A program made the translations under genes and the position numbers. The notes beneath the pieces are model-generated. The model did not search any database. It was not told where the DNA came from and saw only the letters and a program-made list of their open reading frames with translations. Shown here in pieces: positions 9,458 to 19,360 of a stretch of 64,000 nucleotides of DNA (the first letter of the stretch is position 1; each line of letters begins with the position of its first letter). The DNA lies in NCBI RefSeq assembly GCF_003604215.1, contig NZ_QXGS01000011.1:39853-103852 (forward strand). The letters run 5' to 3'. Source of the DNA: Teichococcus vastitatis (GTDB lineage Bacteria > Pseudomonadota > Alphaproteobacteria > Acetobacterales > Acetobacteraceae).

Positions 9458-10338
9458 CATCTCCGGCGCCGCCGCTCGGCCGCGCGCAGCTCTGGTTGCA
9501 GCTGCTGGTGATCTCGGCGCTCTGGGGCGCTTCCTTTCCGTTGCTGCGCTTCGCCGCCGGCAGCATGCCGCCCTTCGCGCTGGCGGCGGCGCGCGGCGCC
9601 ATCGCGGCGCTGGCGATCGGCGCCTTTCTGTTGTGGCGCGGCGGCGGCTGGCATGGGCGGCTGGCCTGGTGGCCGATCCTGGTGGCGGGCACCTTGAATG
9701 GCTGGCTGCCCAACGTGCTGACTGCCGTGGCGCTGACCCGCGTGGAAAGTGCCCCCGCCGCCCTGATCCAGTCATCCACGCCGCTGATCGTGGCGCTGCT
9801 CAGCCTTGTTGCGCTGCGCGAGGAACGGCCGGGACCGGGTATGCTGGCGGGGCTGGCGCTGGGTTTCTGCGGCATCGCCACCATTATCGGACCGCAGGCC
9901 TGGCGGGCCGATGCCTCGGCGGGCGGGCTGTTGCTGATGCTGGCGGTGTCCGTCTCCTATGCGATGGGCACCATCTATATCCGCCGGGCGCGTCCGCCCG
10001 ACGCCACGCAGCTGGTGCTGGGCCAGCAGATGATGGCCGGCGCGATCGCCCTGGCGTTGAGCCTGGCCTTTGATCCGCCCGGCGCCTTTGAGCAGCCGGC
10101 CGAGATCTGGCTGGTGCTGGTGCTGCTCGGCGTCTTCGCCTCGGCGGTGCCGTTGTCGCTGTTCGTGCTGCTGCTGCGACGCGCCCGCGCCACCGAGGCG
10201 GCCATGGTGGGCTATCTGGAGCCGCCTTTCGCCGCCCTGCTGGCCGGGCTGTGGCTGGCCGAGATCCCCGAGATGCGGGTGCTGGCGGGTGGGATGGTGG
10301 TGTTGGCCGGCGTTTGGCTGGCGACCCGGCGCGGCTGA
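9454..10338 (+). CDS. EamA/DMT-family transporter
   Basis: 294 aa from the GTG at 9454, which overlaps the mltG stop (GTGA) and so is preferred over a longer start inside mltG. About ten hydrophobic segments form two repeated EamA halves; ALWGASFPLLRFAAGSMPP is typical of the first helix pair. It is likely an inner-membrane metabolite exporter; the substrate cannot be told. Translationally coupled to mltG. Confidence 0.85.
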   Translation: MTSPAPPLGRAQLWLQLLVISALWGASFPLLRFAAGSMPPFALAAARGAIAALAIGAFLLWRGGGWHGRLAWWPILVAGTLNGWLPNVLTAVALTRVESAPAALIQSSTPLIVALLSLVALREERPGPGMLAGLALGFCGIATIIGPQAWRADASAGGLLLMLAVSVSYAMGTIYIRRARPPDATQLVLGQQMMAGAIALALSLAFDPPGAFEQPAEIWLVLVLLGVFASAVPLSLFVLLLRRARATEAAMVGYLEPPFAALLAGLWLAEIPEMRVLAGGMVVLAGVWLATRRG

Positions 10339-10344
10339 GGCGGC

Positions 10345-11148
10345 TCAGGCTTCGGCAACAGGCTTGGCCGGCATGCGCGCCGCCACCGCCGCGCGCAGCC
10401 CGAGCGGCACGGCGCCGGCGATCCGGGCCATCGCATAAGTCGGCCAGGGATAGGCGATGCGGGTGCGGCCTGCGCGCAATCCGGCCAGGGTGCGGCATGC
10501 CGCTTCCTCCGGCTCCAGCATGAAGGGCATGGGAAAGCGGTTCACCGCCGTCATCGGCGTGCGGATGTAGCCGGGGCAGACGGCGTGGACGCGCAGGCCG
10601 CGGGCACGCTCCGTGGCGTCCGTGGCCTCGGCCCAGCGCTGCACCGCCGCTTTGCTGGCGCAATAGGCGGCGGCGCCCGGGGCGGCGACGAAGGCCGCCA
10701 CCGAGGCGATCACCGCCACCCGGCCGCGCACCCCATCCGCGCCCGGCGCCTGCGCCGCCATGCGATCCAGGGCGGGCAGGGCGGTGTTCAGCACGCCGGA
10801 GACATTGGTATCGAAGATGGCGCGGACCTGTGCCGCTGGCTCCGAGACGCCCCCCGTACCGCCAGAGATACCGGCATTGGCGATCAGCAGGTCGAGTCGC
10901 GCCATGCCCGCGACCCAGGCGGCGCAGCCGGCGGCATCCCGCACGTCCAGAACGGCATCCCGCACCTCCGCACCCCGCGCCCGGCAGGCGGCAGCGATTT
11001 CCGCCAGCCGGGCCGCGTTGCGGGCCGCAAGGTGCAGCGTGGCGCCCGGGCGGGCACAGGCGATGGCCAGCGCCCTTCCCAGGCCGGAGGATGCTCCGGT
11101 GATGGCGAGGGTGGTCCATGGCGGGGTCGCGTCGGTCATGGCTTGCAT
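10345..11148 (-). CDS. SDR family NAD(P)-dependent oxidoreductase
   Basis: 267 aa (possibly starting three codons later, at 11139). Rossmann-fold short-chain dehydrogenase: cofactor motif TGASSGLG near residue 18, NAG motif in LIANAGISGG, and catalytic YCASKAAVQRW. The residue two-thirds along, VCPGYIRTPM, is the usual post-active-site turn. Substrate unknown. It is convergent with the EamA gene (6-nt gap) and divergent from yicC. Confidence 0.85.
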   Translation of the reverse strand: MQAMTDATPPWTTLAITGASSGLGRALAIACARPGATLHLAARNAARLAEIAAACRARGAEVRDAVLDVRDAAGCAAWVAGMARLDLLIANAGISGGTGGVSEPAAQVRAIFDTNVSGVLNTALPALDRMAAQAPGADGVRGRVAVIASVAAFVAAPGAAAYCASKAAVQRWAEATDATERARGLRVHAVCPGYIRTPMTAVNRFPMPFMLEPEEAACRTLAGLRAGRTRIAYPWPTYAMARIAGAVPLGLRAAVAARMPAKPVAEA

Positions 11149-11178
11149 CCTGCGCCAGGGGGGGAGAGAAGGCCCGGC

Positions 11179-12072
11179 ATGGCTCTTTCCTCGATGACCG
11201 GCTTCGCCCGGGACGCGGGCACCCTTCCGGATGGCACGGGTTTCGTGTGGGAACTGCGCAGCGTCAACGGGCGCGGCCTGGATCTGCGCCTCCGCCTGCC
11301 GGCCGGGTCCGACGCGCTGGAAACGAAGCTGCGCGAAGCCGTGGCGGCACGCTTCAGGCGCGGCAACATCTCGGCCACGCTGACCCTGAAGCGCGAGGAC
11401 CGCGCGCCACGCCTGACGCCCGACCCCGCGGCGCTGGACCAGGCCCTCGCCCTGGTCCTGTCGGTGGCGGCCCGCATCCCGGGCTGCCCGGCGCCCCGGG
11501 CCGAGGCGGTGCTGGCCCTGCCCGGCGTGCTGCGCGCCGAGTTGGCCGAGCCGCGCGAGGAGGACGAGATGCTGCGCCAGGCCGCCCTGGCGGCGGGCTT
11601 CAACCGCGCCCTGGCGGCACTGGCCGAGTCGCGCGCTGCCGAAGGCGCCAAGCTTGCCGGCATCTTCGCCGCGCTGCTGGAGGAGATCGCCGCCCTACGC
11701 GTTGCTGCCCTGGCCGAGGCCGCCAGCCAGCCCGCCGTGCATCGCGCGCGCCTGAGCGCCGCCCTGGCGGAGTTGCTGGGTGGCGAGAAGCGGATACCCG
11801 AGGAACGGCTGGCCATCGAGGTGGCGATCCTGGCGCAGAAATCCGATGTGCGGGAAGAGTTGGACCGGCTCGGCGCGCATGGAGAGGCGGCGCGGGCGCT
11901 GCTGGCGGAAGGCGGCGCGGTGGGGCGGCGGCTGGAGTTCCTGGCTCAGGAATTCGGCCGCGAATGCAACACGCTGGGGGCGAAATCGGCCTCCCTGGCG
12001 CTGACCGGGTTTTCTTTGGATCTTAAGGCGGCCGTGGAACGGCTGCGCGAACAGGCGGCGAACCTCGAATGA
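11179..12072 (+). CDS. yicC: YicC/YloC family endoribonuclease
   Basis: 297 aa from the ATG at 11179 (MALSSMTGFARDAG); a longer frame upstream is antisense to the SDR gene. The N-terminal YicC domain has SVNGRGLDLRLRLP. The C-terminal DUF1732 region has the conserved EEIAALR...ERLAIEVAILAQKSDVREELDRL and EFLAQEFGRECNTLGAKS. Family members are metal-dependent endoribonucleases. It overlaps gmk by ATGA, a widespread pairing. Confidence 0.94.
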   Translation: MALSSMTGFARDAGTLPDGTGFVWELRSVNGRGLDLRLRLPAGSDALETKLREAVAARFRRGNISATLTLKREDRAPRLTPDPAALDQALALVLSVAARIPGCPAPRAEAVLALPGVLRAELAEPREEDEMLRQAALAAGFNRALAALAESRAAEGAKLAGIFAALLEEIAALRVAALAEAASQPAVHRARLSAALAELLGGEKRIPEERLAIEVAILAQKSDVREELDRLGAHGEAARALLAEGGAVGRRLEFLAQEFGRECNTLGAKSASLALTGFSLDLKAAVERLREQAANLE

Positions 12073-12698
12073 ACCGGAACTCGCGACGCGGATTGTGCCT
12101 GGTGCTGTCGGCACCCTCGGGGGCGGGCAAATCCTCCGTCGGCCGCGCGCTGCTGGAGCGCGAGCCGGAGCTGCGGCTTTCGGTCAGCGCCACCACCCGT
12201 GCGCCGCGGCCGGGTGAGCAGGAGGGGGTGCACTATTTCTTCCGGTCCCTTCAGCAGTTCGAGGCCATGGAAGCGTCGGGCGAGATGCTGGAAGCCGCCA
12301 ATGTGTTCGGCCGTCGCTACGGCACGCCGCGCGCCCCGGTGCAGGAGGCGTTGGACGCCGGGCGCGACGTGCTGTTCGACATCGACTGGCAGGGCCACCT
12401 GCTGCTGCGCCGGGCCTTGCCCGGCGACGTGGTGAGCGTGTTCCTGCTGCCGCCGAGCCTCGAGGAGCTGGAACGCCGCTTGCATGGGCGAGGGCAGGAT
12501 TCCCCTGAGGAGATTGCCCGCCGCATGCAGGCATCCCGCGACGAGATCAGCCACTGGGCCGATTTCGACCATGTTCTGGTGAACCACGACTTCCACCGCA
12601 CGGTGACGGAGGTGCGCGCGGTGCTGCATGCCGCCCGCACCACAGGGGCGCGGCAGCCCTGGCTGCCGAACTTCATCGACACCCTGCTGCGGCCCTGA
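12069..12698 (+). CDS. gmk: guanylate kinase
   Basis: 209 aa. P-loop SAPSGAGKSS at 14-23, GMP-binding SATTRAPRPGEQEGVHYFF, and the lid and base-binding segments are present. It phosphorylates GMP to GDP. Start overlaps the yicC stop (ATGA), so the two are co-translated. Confidence 0.97.
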   Translation: MNRNSRRGLCLVLSAPSGAGKSSVGRALLEREPELRLSVSATTRAPRPGEQEGVHYFFRSLQQFEAMEASGEMLEAANVFGRRYGTPRAPVQEALDAGRDVLFDIDWQGHLLLRRALPGDVVSVFLLPPSLEELERRLHGRGQDSPEEIARRMQASRDEISHWADFDHVLVNHDFHRTVTEVRAVLHAARTTGARQPWLPNFIDTLLRP

Positions 12699-12743
12699 GA
12701 ACCGGGGACCGGTGGCGCAGCCTGCCGGCCACGGAGGCACTCC

Positions 12744-13661
12744 ATGTTCACCCTGCTGAATGTTGTGGCACCGATCTTCGCGCTGATCGCGATCGGCTAT
12801 CTGGCCGCCCGTCGCAAATGGATGTCCGACGAGGCGTTGCGCGGCATGACGGCCTTTGTTTTCACGCTGGCCATGCCGAGCCTGCTGCTGCTGAGTGCCA
12901 CCACGCCGCACCCGAATGGCGGCGCCACCGCTTTCGCCTTCTTTTCCGGTTGCCTGATCGTGTACGCGTTGGCGCTGCTGCTGTCGCGCTTCGGGCTGCG
13001 CATGCGGCTCAGCGAGGGGGGCACCTTCGCGCTCAACGCCGCCTACGGCAACACCGGCATGATCGGTGTGCCACTGGTGATCGCCGCCTATGGCCAGGCC
13101 GGGCTGGCGCAGTTGCTGGCCATCGTGGGCCTGCATTCGCTGATCCTGCTGCCGCTCGGCACGGTGGTGGGGGAACTGGCGCATTCCTCTCGGAAGCCGA
13201 TCGGGCAGATCCTGCGCTCCACCATCCTGTCGGTGCTGAAGAACCCGATCGTGATCGCGGTGCTGCTGGGGCTGGTGATCTACCAATCGGGGCTGGAACT
13301 GCCGGCGGTGGTGCGCCGCTTCCTCGACATGACCGGCATGGCCGGGCCGCCGGTGGCGCTGTTCTGCCTGGGTGCCAGCCTGATCCACTTCGATGCGCGG
13401 CGTGATTGGCCCTCGGCGCTGCTCTGCACCGCGCTGAAGCTGTTGTTGCTTCCGCTGCTGGTCTGGCTGATCGGCTGGCTGCTCGGCCTGCCGCGCCTGC
13501 CGCTGGCCGTGGCGGTGCTGGCGGCCGGCATGCCCACCGGCGCCAACGCCTTCTTCCTGGCCCGCCGCTATGCCGCCGGCGCGGACCGGTCCGGCGCCAC
13601 CGTGCTGCTGTCCACCATGCTGTCCCTCGGCACGCTGGCGGTCCTGCTGGCGCTGCTCTGA
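12744..13661 (+). CDS. AEC-family (auxin efflux carrier-like) transporter
   Basis: 305 aa with about ten membrane helices in two halves. The N-terminus MFTLLNVVAPIFALIAIGYLA and the NAAYGNTGMIGVPL and GANAFFLARRY motifs are typical of bacterial AEC permeases, which move small carboxylates such as malate or malonate. No adjacent enzyme indicates the substrate. Confidence 0.85.
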   Translation: MFTLLNVVAPIFALIAIGYLAARRKWMSDEALRGMTAFVFTLAMPSLLLLSATTPHPNGGATAFAFFSGCLIVYALALLLSRFGLRMRLSEGGTFALNAAYGNTGMIGVPLVIAAYGQAGLAQLLAIVGLHSLILLPLGTVVGELAHSSRKPIGQILRSTILSVLKNPIVIAVLLGLVIYQSGLELPAVVRRFLDMTGMAGPPVALFCLGASLIHFDARRDWPSALLCTALKLLLLPLLVWLIGWLLGLPRLPLAVAVLAAGMPTGANAFFLARRYAAGADRSGATVLLSTMLSLGTLAVLLALL

Positions 13662-13676
13662 AACCGACTCTCCGGG

Positions 13677-13952
13677 TCAGTGCAGGTTGAACTGGCCTTC
13701 CGCGTAGCGGAACTCGGCCGGGCGGGTAAGGGCGCTCGACGCGACGCGAACCGAGTGCAGCGGTCCCTCAATCTCCCGCTGCCAGAACGCCAGGAAGCGG
13801 CTGAGTTCCGGAAAGCGTGGAGCCTGGTCGACCTTTTGCCAGAGAAAGCTCTGCAGCACGCCGGGATGGTCGGGCAGGTGGTACAGGATCTCGGCGGTGG
13901 TCAGCCGCCAGTCGGGGATGCGCACGATGCCCTCGATGTCACGCAGCAGCAT
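13677..13952 (-). CDS. usg: Usg family protein
   Basis: 91 aa from the ATG at 13952 (MLLRDIEGIVRIPDWRLT); an upstream in-frame extension to 14024 is less likely. The motifs LTTAEILYHLPDHPG and PRFPELSRFLAFWQREIEG match the alphaproteobacterial Usg family, whose molecular role is not established. It ends 15 nt from the convergent AEC gene and is divergent from groES. Confidence 0.85.
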   Translation of the reverse strand: MLLRDIEGIVRIPDWRLTTAEILYHLPDHPGVLQSFLWQKVDQAPRFPELSRFLAFWQREIEGPLHSVRVASSALTRPAEFRYAEGQFNLH

Positions 13953-14074
13953 GGAATTCTGCTCCCTTTTTGCTGAGGCGGCAGCCAGCCGCCGGGTCGC
14001 TCCCCCTTCGGGGATCGCCAGCATGGCATGAGCGGGGCACCGGTTGGCAAGAAAAACGCCATGCTTTCAAAGAG

Positions 14075-14101
14075 TTAGCACTCAATTACCGAGAGTGCTG
14101 C
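14075..14101 (+). promoter_or_regulatory. CIRCE operator 1 (HrcA site)
   Basis: TTAGCACTC (14075-14083), 9-nt spacer, GAGTGCTGC (14093-14101). It matches TTAGCACTC-N9-GAGTGCTAA except for the last two bases. It lies just upstream of the -35 of the groESL promoter. Confidence 0.85.
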
Positions 14102-14108
14102 TTGGCGC

Positions 14109-14137
14109 TTGACGGAAAATCAGGGGCGTCCTAGATC
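14109..14137 (+). promoter_or_regulatory. groESL promoter
   Basis: TTGACG (14109-14114), 17-nt spacer, TAGATC (14132-14137). It lies between the two CIRCE operators, with the second operator overlapping the expected start site. The preceding C gives CTTGAC, which also resembles the -35 of heat-shock sigma-32 promoters, so dual use is possible. Confidence 0.55.
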
Positions 14138-14138
14138 G

Positions 14139-14165
14139 TGAGCACTCGCCGGGGGTGAGTGCTAA
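14139..14165 (+). promoter_or_regulatory. CIRCE operator 2 (HrcA site)
   Basis: TGAGCACTC (14139-14147), 9-nt spacer, GAGTGCTAA (14157-14165): the right half is perfect and the left half has one mismatch. It covers the start-site region of groESL, the classical position for HrcA repression. Confidence 0.9.
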
Positions 14166-14232
14166 CAGGCTCATCCACCCGGATGAGGCAACCGTCGCTG
14201 AATGCGCCATACAGGGCGTCAGGAGAGGGCCA

Positions 14233-14523
14233 ATGAAGTTTCGTCCACTGCATGACCGCGTCGTCGTCCGCCGGCTGACCGCCGAAGAGAAGACCGCGGG
14301 GGGCATCATCATCCCCGACACCGCGAAGGAGAAGCCGATGGAAGGCGAGATCGTCGCCGTCGGGTCCGGCGCGCGCAACGAGCAGGGCACCATCGTTGCC
14401 CTGGACGTGCAGGTCGGCGATCGCGTTCTGTTCGGCAAGTGGTCGGGCACCGAAGTGAAGATCAGCGGCGAAGAGCTCCTGATCATGAAGGAATCCGACC
14501 TGATGGGCGTGATCGCGGCCTGA
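14233..14523 (+). CDS. groES: co-chaperonin GroES
   Basis: 96 aa, starting [14 protein letters not shown] after AGGAGAGGG. The mobile loop [18 protein letters not shown] that docks on GroEL is intact. The C-terminal ESDLMGVI is typical. Heat-shock operon with groEL, preceded by two CIRCE operators. It caps the GroEL folding chamber. Confidence 0.98.
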   Translation: MKFRPLHDRVVVRRLTAEEKTAGGIIIPDTAKEKPMEGEIVAVGSGARNEQGTIVALDVQVGDRVLFGKWSGTEVKISGEELLIMKESDLMGVIAA

Positions 14524-14566
14524 GCCTGCGGACCCCATTCCTTTCCAACAGATTTTGACGAGGTAG

Positions 14567-16222
<1,656 letters not shown>

Positions 16223-16252
16223 TCCGAACGGATCGGAACGCCGAAACAGAAG

Positions 16253-16281
16253 GGGGCGGCCCGAAGGGGCCGCCCCTTTTT
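16253..16281 (+). terminator. groESL rho-independent terminator
   Basis: GGGGCGGCCC (16253-16262) and GGGCCGCCCC (16267-16276), 4-nt loop, followed by TTTTT (16277-16281). Lies 30 nt after the groEL stop. Confidence 0.9.
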
Positions 16282-16491
16282 CGTGCCTGCAGCGACGTTT
16301 CAAGGCAGGAGAACTGTCCCGAATCGTTTACGTTGACAGTTCATTAACGATCTGCCCCACTTCGTTTCGCCAACCGCTTCCGCCGCCTTGCCGTGCCTCC
16401 GGAGACCCGGTCGCCCATCAAGCCGTTCCGGGAACCGGGCTGGATCGTCCGGGGGCAGCGTCCCCGTCCACGCGAAGAAGGGGTGCATCGC

Positions 16492-16695
16492 ATGGCGATT
16501 GGCACAGTGAAGTGGTTCAACGCGACCAAGGGCTTCGGCTTCATCGTTCCGCAGGATGGCGGCAAGGATGTGTTCGTGCACATCACTGCCGTGCAGAAGG
16601 CGGGCCTGTCCGGATTGAACGAGAACCAGAAGGTCAGCTACGACGTGGCCATGGAGCGCGGCAAGGCCGCCGCGACCAACCTCAAGCCGCTGTAA
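16492..16695 (+). CDS. cspA: cold-shock DNA/RNA-binding protein (CspA family)
   Basis: 67 aa OB-fold protein with RNP1 KGFGFIVP and RNP2 DVFVHITAV, and the standard MAIGTVKWFNATKGFG start. It binds single-stranded RNA/DNA and may melt mRNA structure. It is preceded by about 210 nt of leader after the groEL terminator (TTGACA at 16333 could be its -35); long leaders are normal for csp genes. Confidence 0.95.
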   Translation: MAIGTVKWFNATKGFGFIVPQDGGKDVFVHITAVQKAGLSGLNENQKVSYDVAMERGKAAATNLKPL

Positions 16696-16749
16696 GGCCC
16701 GCGCTTTCGCGCGGACGGATGGGCGGCCCGCCAGCGGTGGCGGGCCGCC

Positions 16750-18840
16750 TCATGCTTCGGTGGTTGCGCTTTCCCAGCCGATTGCCCGCCGCAGAAAGGC
16801 GGCGCCCAGGGCCGCAAAGCCGGCGACCTCGCCATTGTCCTTGCCATAGCCGTGCCCACCGGCGGCCGGCTCGTGGAACAGGGCCGGATAGCCCATGGCC
16901 TGCAGCTTGGCCGCCATCTTGCGGGCGTGGCCGGGATGCACGCGGTCATCCCGCCGCGTGGTGGCGATCAGGATTGGCGGATAGGGCTGCCCCGGCGCCG
17001 CCTGATGGTAGGCGGAGAACCCGCGGATGAAGCTCCAGTCCCCGGGCTCGTCCGGGTCACCATATTCTGCGATCCAGCTCGCCCCGGCCAGCAGCCTGGT
17101 GTAGCGCCGCATGTCGATCAGCGGGATGGTGCAGAACAGGGCGCCGAACCGTTCCGGATAGCGGGTCAGCATGTTGGCGATCAGCAGCCCGCCATTGGAG
17201 CCGCCTTCCGCCGCGATCCGCCCGGGCATGGTGACACCGCGCCGTACCAAGTCTGCCGCCACGGCGGCGAAATCATCATGCGAGAGGCGCTTGCGCTCCC
17301 GCCGTCCCGCCTCGTGCCAGGCCGTGCCGAACTCGCCACCGCCACGAATATTGGCGATCACGCCGGTGCCGCCGCGCTGGAGCCAGAGTTGGCCAACCGT
17401 GCCGCGGTAGCTCGGCAGCATGGAAACCTGGAAGCCGCCATAGCCGCTCAGGTGCACCGGGGCCTCGCCGGTTTCTTCGGCGGGTCCGACCTGCACATAC
17501 GGGATGCGCTCGCCATCCGAGGACACGGCCTCGTGCCGCGTCACCATCAGCCCGTCAGCGTCGAAGACGGGGGATGAACGCTTCAGCACCAGCGGCGCCG
17601 CCGGACCGGGATCGAGCCGGAGCAGCTCGGGCGGGGTCACCGGGTCCTGGGCCATGGCCAGCAGCGTGCCGTCGGATTCGTCTTCCCGCTCATCCAGCGG
17701 CCAGAGACTGACCACGCCGGTGGTGGGCAGGCCGGGCACAGGTGCTTCCGCCCAGGCCGCCGGGCCGGGGGTGAAGGCGGTGAACACCGGCCGCATCTCG
17801 TCCAGCACGGACAGGATCAGGCGGCCCCTGCACCAGAAGAACGTCTGGATGGCGCGGCGCAGGCCGGGGCGGAACAGCACCTGCCAACGCGCCCTGCCAG
17901 CCAGCAGATCGGCGACGGAGGTGCCGAGCAAGGTGTCCGGCGGATGGGTGACCCCATCCAGCGTCCAGGAGGTACGCGGTACCGCAGCGATCCAGCCGCC
18001 CTGCCAGGCGCCGCGCACGTCGGTCGGCAGGGGCAGGCGCTGTTGCGGGCCGTCGCGGTCGCCCAGATGGTGGGCCGTGTCGAAGAAGCCCAGTTGCTCG
18101 GTGAAGACCAGCATTTCGCGGCCGTTCTCCCGGTCCACCCCGGCCCAGGCGCCCATGCTGGTAGGGGCGGCCTCGAACAGGATCGGCGCGGCCAGAGGAT
18201 CCATGCCGCGCTGCCAGCGGCGGATCACCCGGGGATAACCCGAGGCCGAGGCGGCCGGCGTGCCGTCGCCGGCCGTGCCGAGCGGCGAGCCCAGCAGCAG
18301 CGTGTCCAGGTCCAGCCAGTCGGCACTGGCCTTGGCTTCCGGCAGGATGAAGCCGTCCTGGGGAAAGCTGCGCGTCCCGGTATCGAATTCGCGCAGCACC
18401 ACCGCGTCGCCGCCGCCGCGCGACAGGCGCAGCAGGGCCCGATCATGCGCGCCGGGACGGGTGACGGCGCCGTGCCACACCCAATCCTCACCTTCCGCCT
18501 CGGCCAGTCGGTCGAGGTCGAGCACCACCTCCCAATCGGGTGCATCAGTGGCGAAGGAGGCTGGGCTGGTACGGCGCCACAAGCCGCGCGGGTGGGCGGC
18601 GTCCTGCCAGAAATTGTACAGGTGCGGACCGCGGCGGGTGACGAAGGGGATCTTGTCCGGCCGGTCCAGCGCCGCCTTCACGGCATCCCGGTCGGCGGCG
18701 ACCCGGGCGTCGGACAGGCGGGACAGGGTGGCGGCGTTCTGCGCCTCGACCCATCCGAGGGCACGCTCGCCCTCCACTTCCTCCAGCCAGAGATAAGGAT
18801 CGTCGTCAGGCGCGTCGGCGGTGGGGCGAGGGTCGGTCAT
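16750..18840 (-). CDS. prolyl oligopeptidase family serine peptidase (S9)
   Basis: 696 aa from the ATG at 18840 (MTDPRPTADAPDDDPYLWLEE). The N-terminal part is the beta-propeller lid. The C-terminal alpha/beta-hydrolase domain carries the nucleophile in GGSNGGLL, the acid in DDRVHPGHARKM and the histidine in GGHGYGKD. No signal peptide is seen, so it is probably cytoplasmic, cleaving short peptides. An in-frame extension to 18903 is not supported by the family start. Confidence 0.9.
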   Translation of the reverse strand: MTDPRPTADAPDDDPYLWLEEVEGERALGWVEAQNAATLSRLSDARVAADRDAVKAALDRPDKIPFVTRRGPHLYNFWQDAAHPRGLWRRTSPASFATDAPDWEVVLDLDRLAEAEGEDWVWHGAVTRPGAHDRALLRLSRGGGDAVVLREFDTGTRSFPQDGFILPEAKASADWLDLDTLLLGSPLGTAGDGTPAASASGYPRVIRRWQRGMDPLAAPILFEAAPTSMGAWAGVDRENGREMLVFTEQLGFFDTAHHLGDRDGPQQRLPLPTDVRGAWQGGWIAAVPRTSWTLDGVTHPPDTLLGTSVADLLAGRARWQVLFRPGLRRAIQTFFWCRGRLILSVLDEMRPVFTAFTPGPAAWAEAPVPGLPTTGVVSLWPLDEREDESDGTLLAMAQDPVTPPELLRLDPGPAAPLVLKRSSPVFDADGLMVTRHEAVSSDGERIPYVQVGPAEETGEAPVHLSGYGGFQVSMLPSYRGTVGQLWLQRGGTGVIANIRGGGEFGTAWHEAGRRERKRLSHDDFAAVAADLVRRGVTMPGRIAAEGGSNGGLLIANMLTRYPERFGALFCTIPLIDMRRYTRLLAGASWIAEYGDPDEPGDWSFIRGFSAYHQAAPGQPYPPILIATTRRDDRVHPGHARKMAAKLQAMGYPALFHEPAAGGHGYGKDNGEVAGFAALGAAFLRRAIGWESATTEA

Positions 18841-18853
18841 GGATGGGGATCGA

Positions 18854-19276
18854 TCAGATGATCTGGTAGCGGGCCTTGGCGGCGCGCTCGATGGCGCCGG
18901 CAATCAGCCGGTCGATGTCCAGCCCGATGCGGAAATCCTGCAGGAATTGCAGCTCCTCCTGCGTCGCCTCGCCATCGGCGGCGGCGACCTCGCAGGCCAG
19001 CAGGTAGGCGGTTTCGCGCAGCCGGGGCGGCAGCACCTCGCGCAGCAGGCTGCAGGCGCGGTCCAGGCCGTCGCTCTGGCCGAGCAGGGTGAGGCAGGAT
19101 TCGGTCACCGTCTCGATCTCGCGCAGCTGGAAGCCGTCGAACACCGGCAGTTCCTGCACCAGGCGCGACATCATGCCGAGCTCGGCATCCGACATCTGCT
19201 GGTCGGCGGCCGACATCAGCACCATGGCGCAAACCAGCGCCTCCTGCTTGGTGAACCGGATCTTGGTGTGGGGCAT
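18854..19276 (-). CDS. TerB-like tellurite resistance/stress protein
   Basis: 140 aa, all-helical. The pattern EALVCAMVLMSAADQQMSDAE followed later by LACEVAAADGEATQEE matches the duplicated acidic D-x-E turns of TerB-like domains that bind metal. Biochemical role unproven in this family. It lies 13 nt upstream of the S9 peptidase on the same strand, so the two may be cotranscribed. Confidence 0.8.
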   Translation of the reverse strand: MPHTKIRFTKQEALVCAMVLMSAADQQMSDAELGMMSRLVQELPVFDGFQLREIETVTESCLTLLGQSDGLDRACSLLREVLPPRLRETAYLLACEVAAADGEATQEELQFLQDFRIGLDIDRLIAGAIERAAKARYQII

Positions 19277-19360
19277 GGGCGATATCCTTTTCAGTATTGT
19301 TCGCCCCGCGCGGAGGATCCTGCAAGGCTCGCGCCCCGGAGGCCCCGCCTGGGCGGGGGG

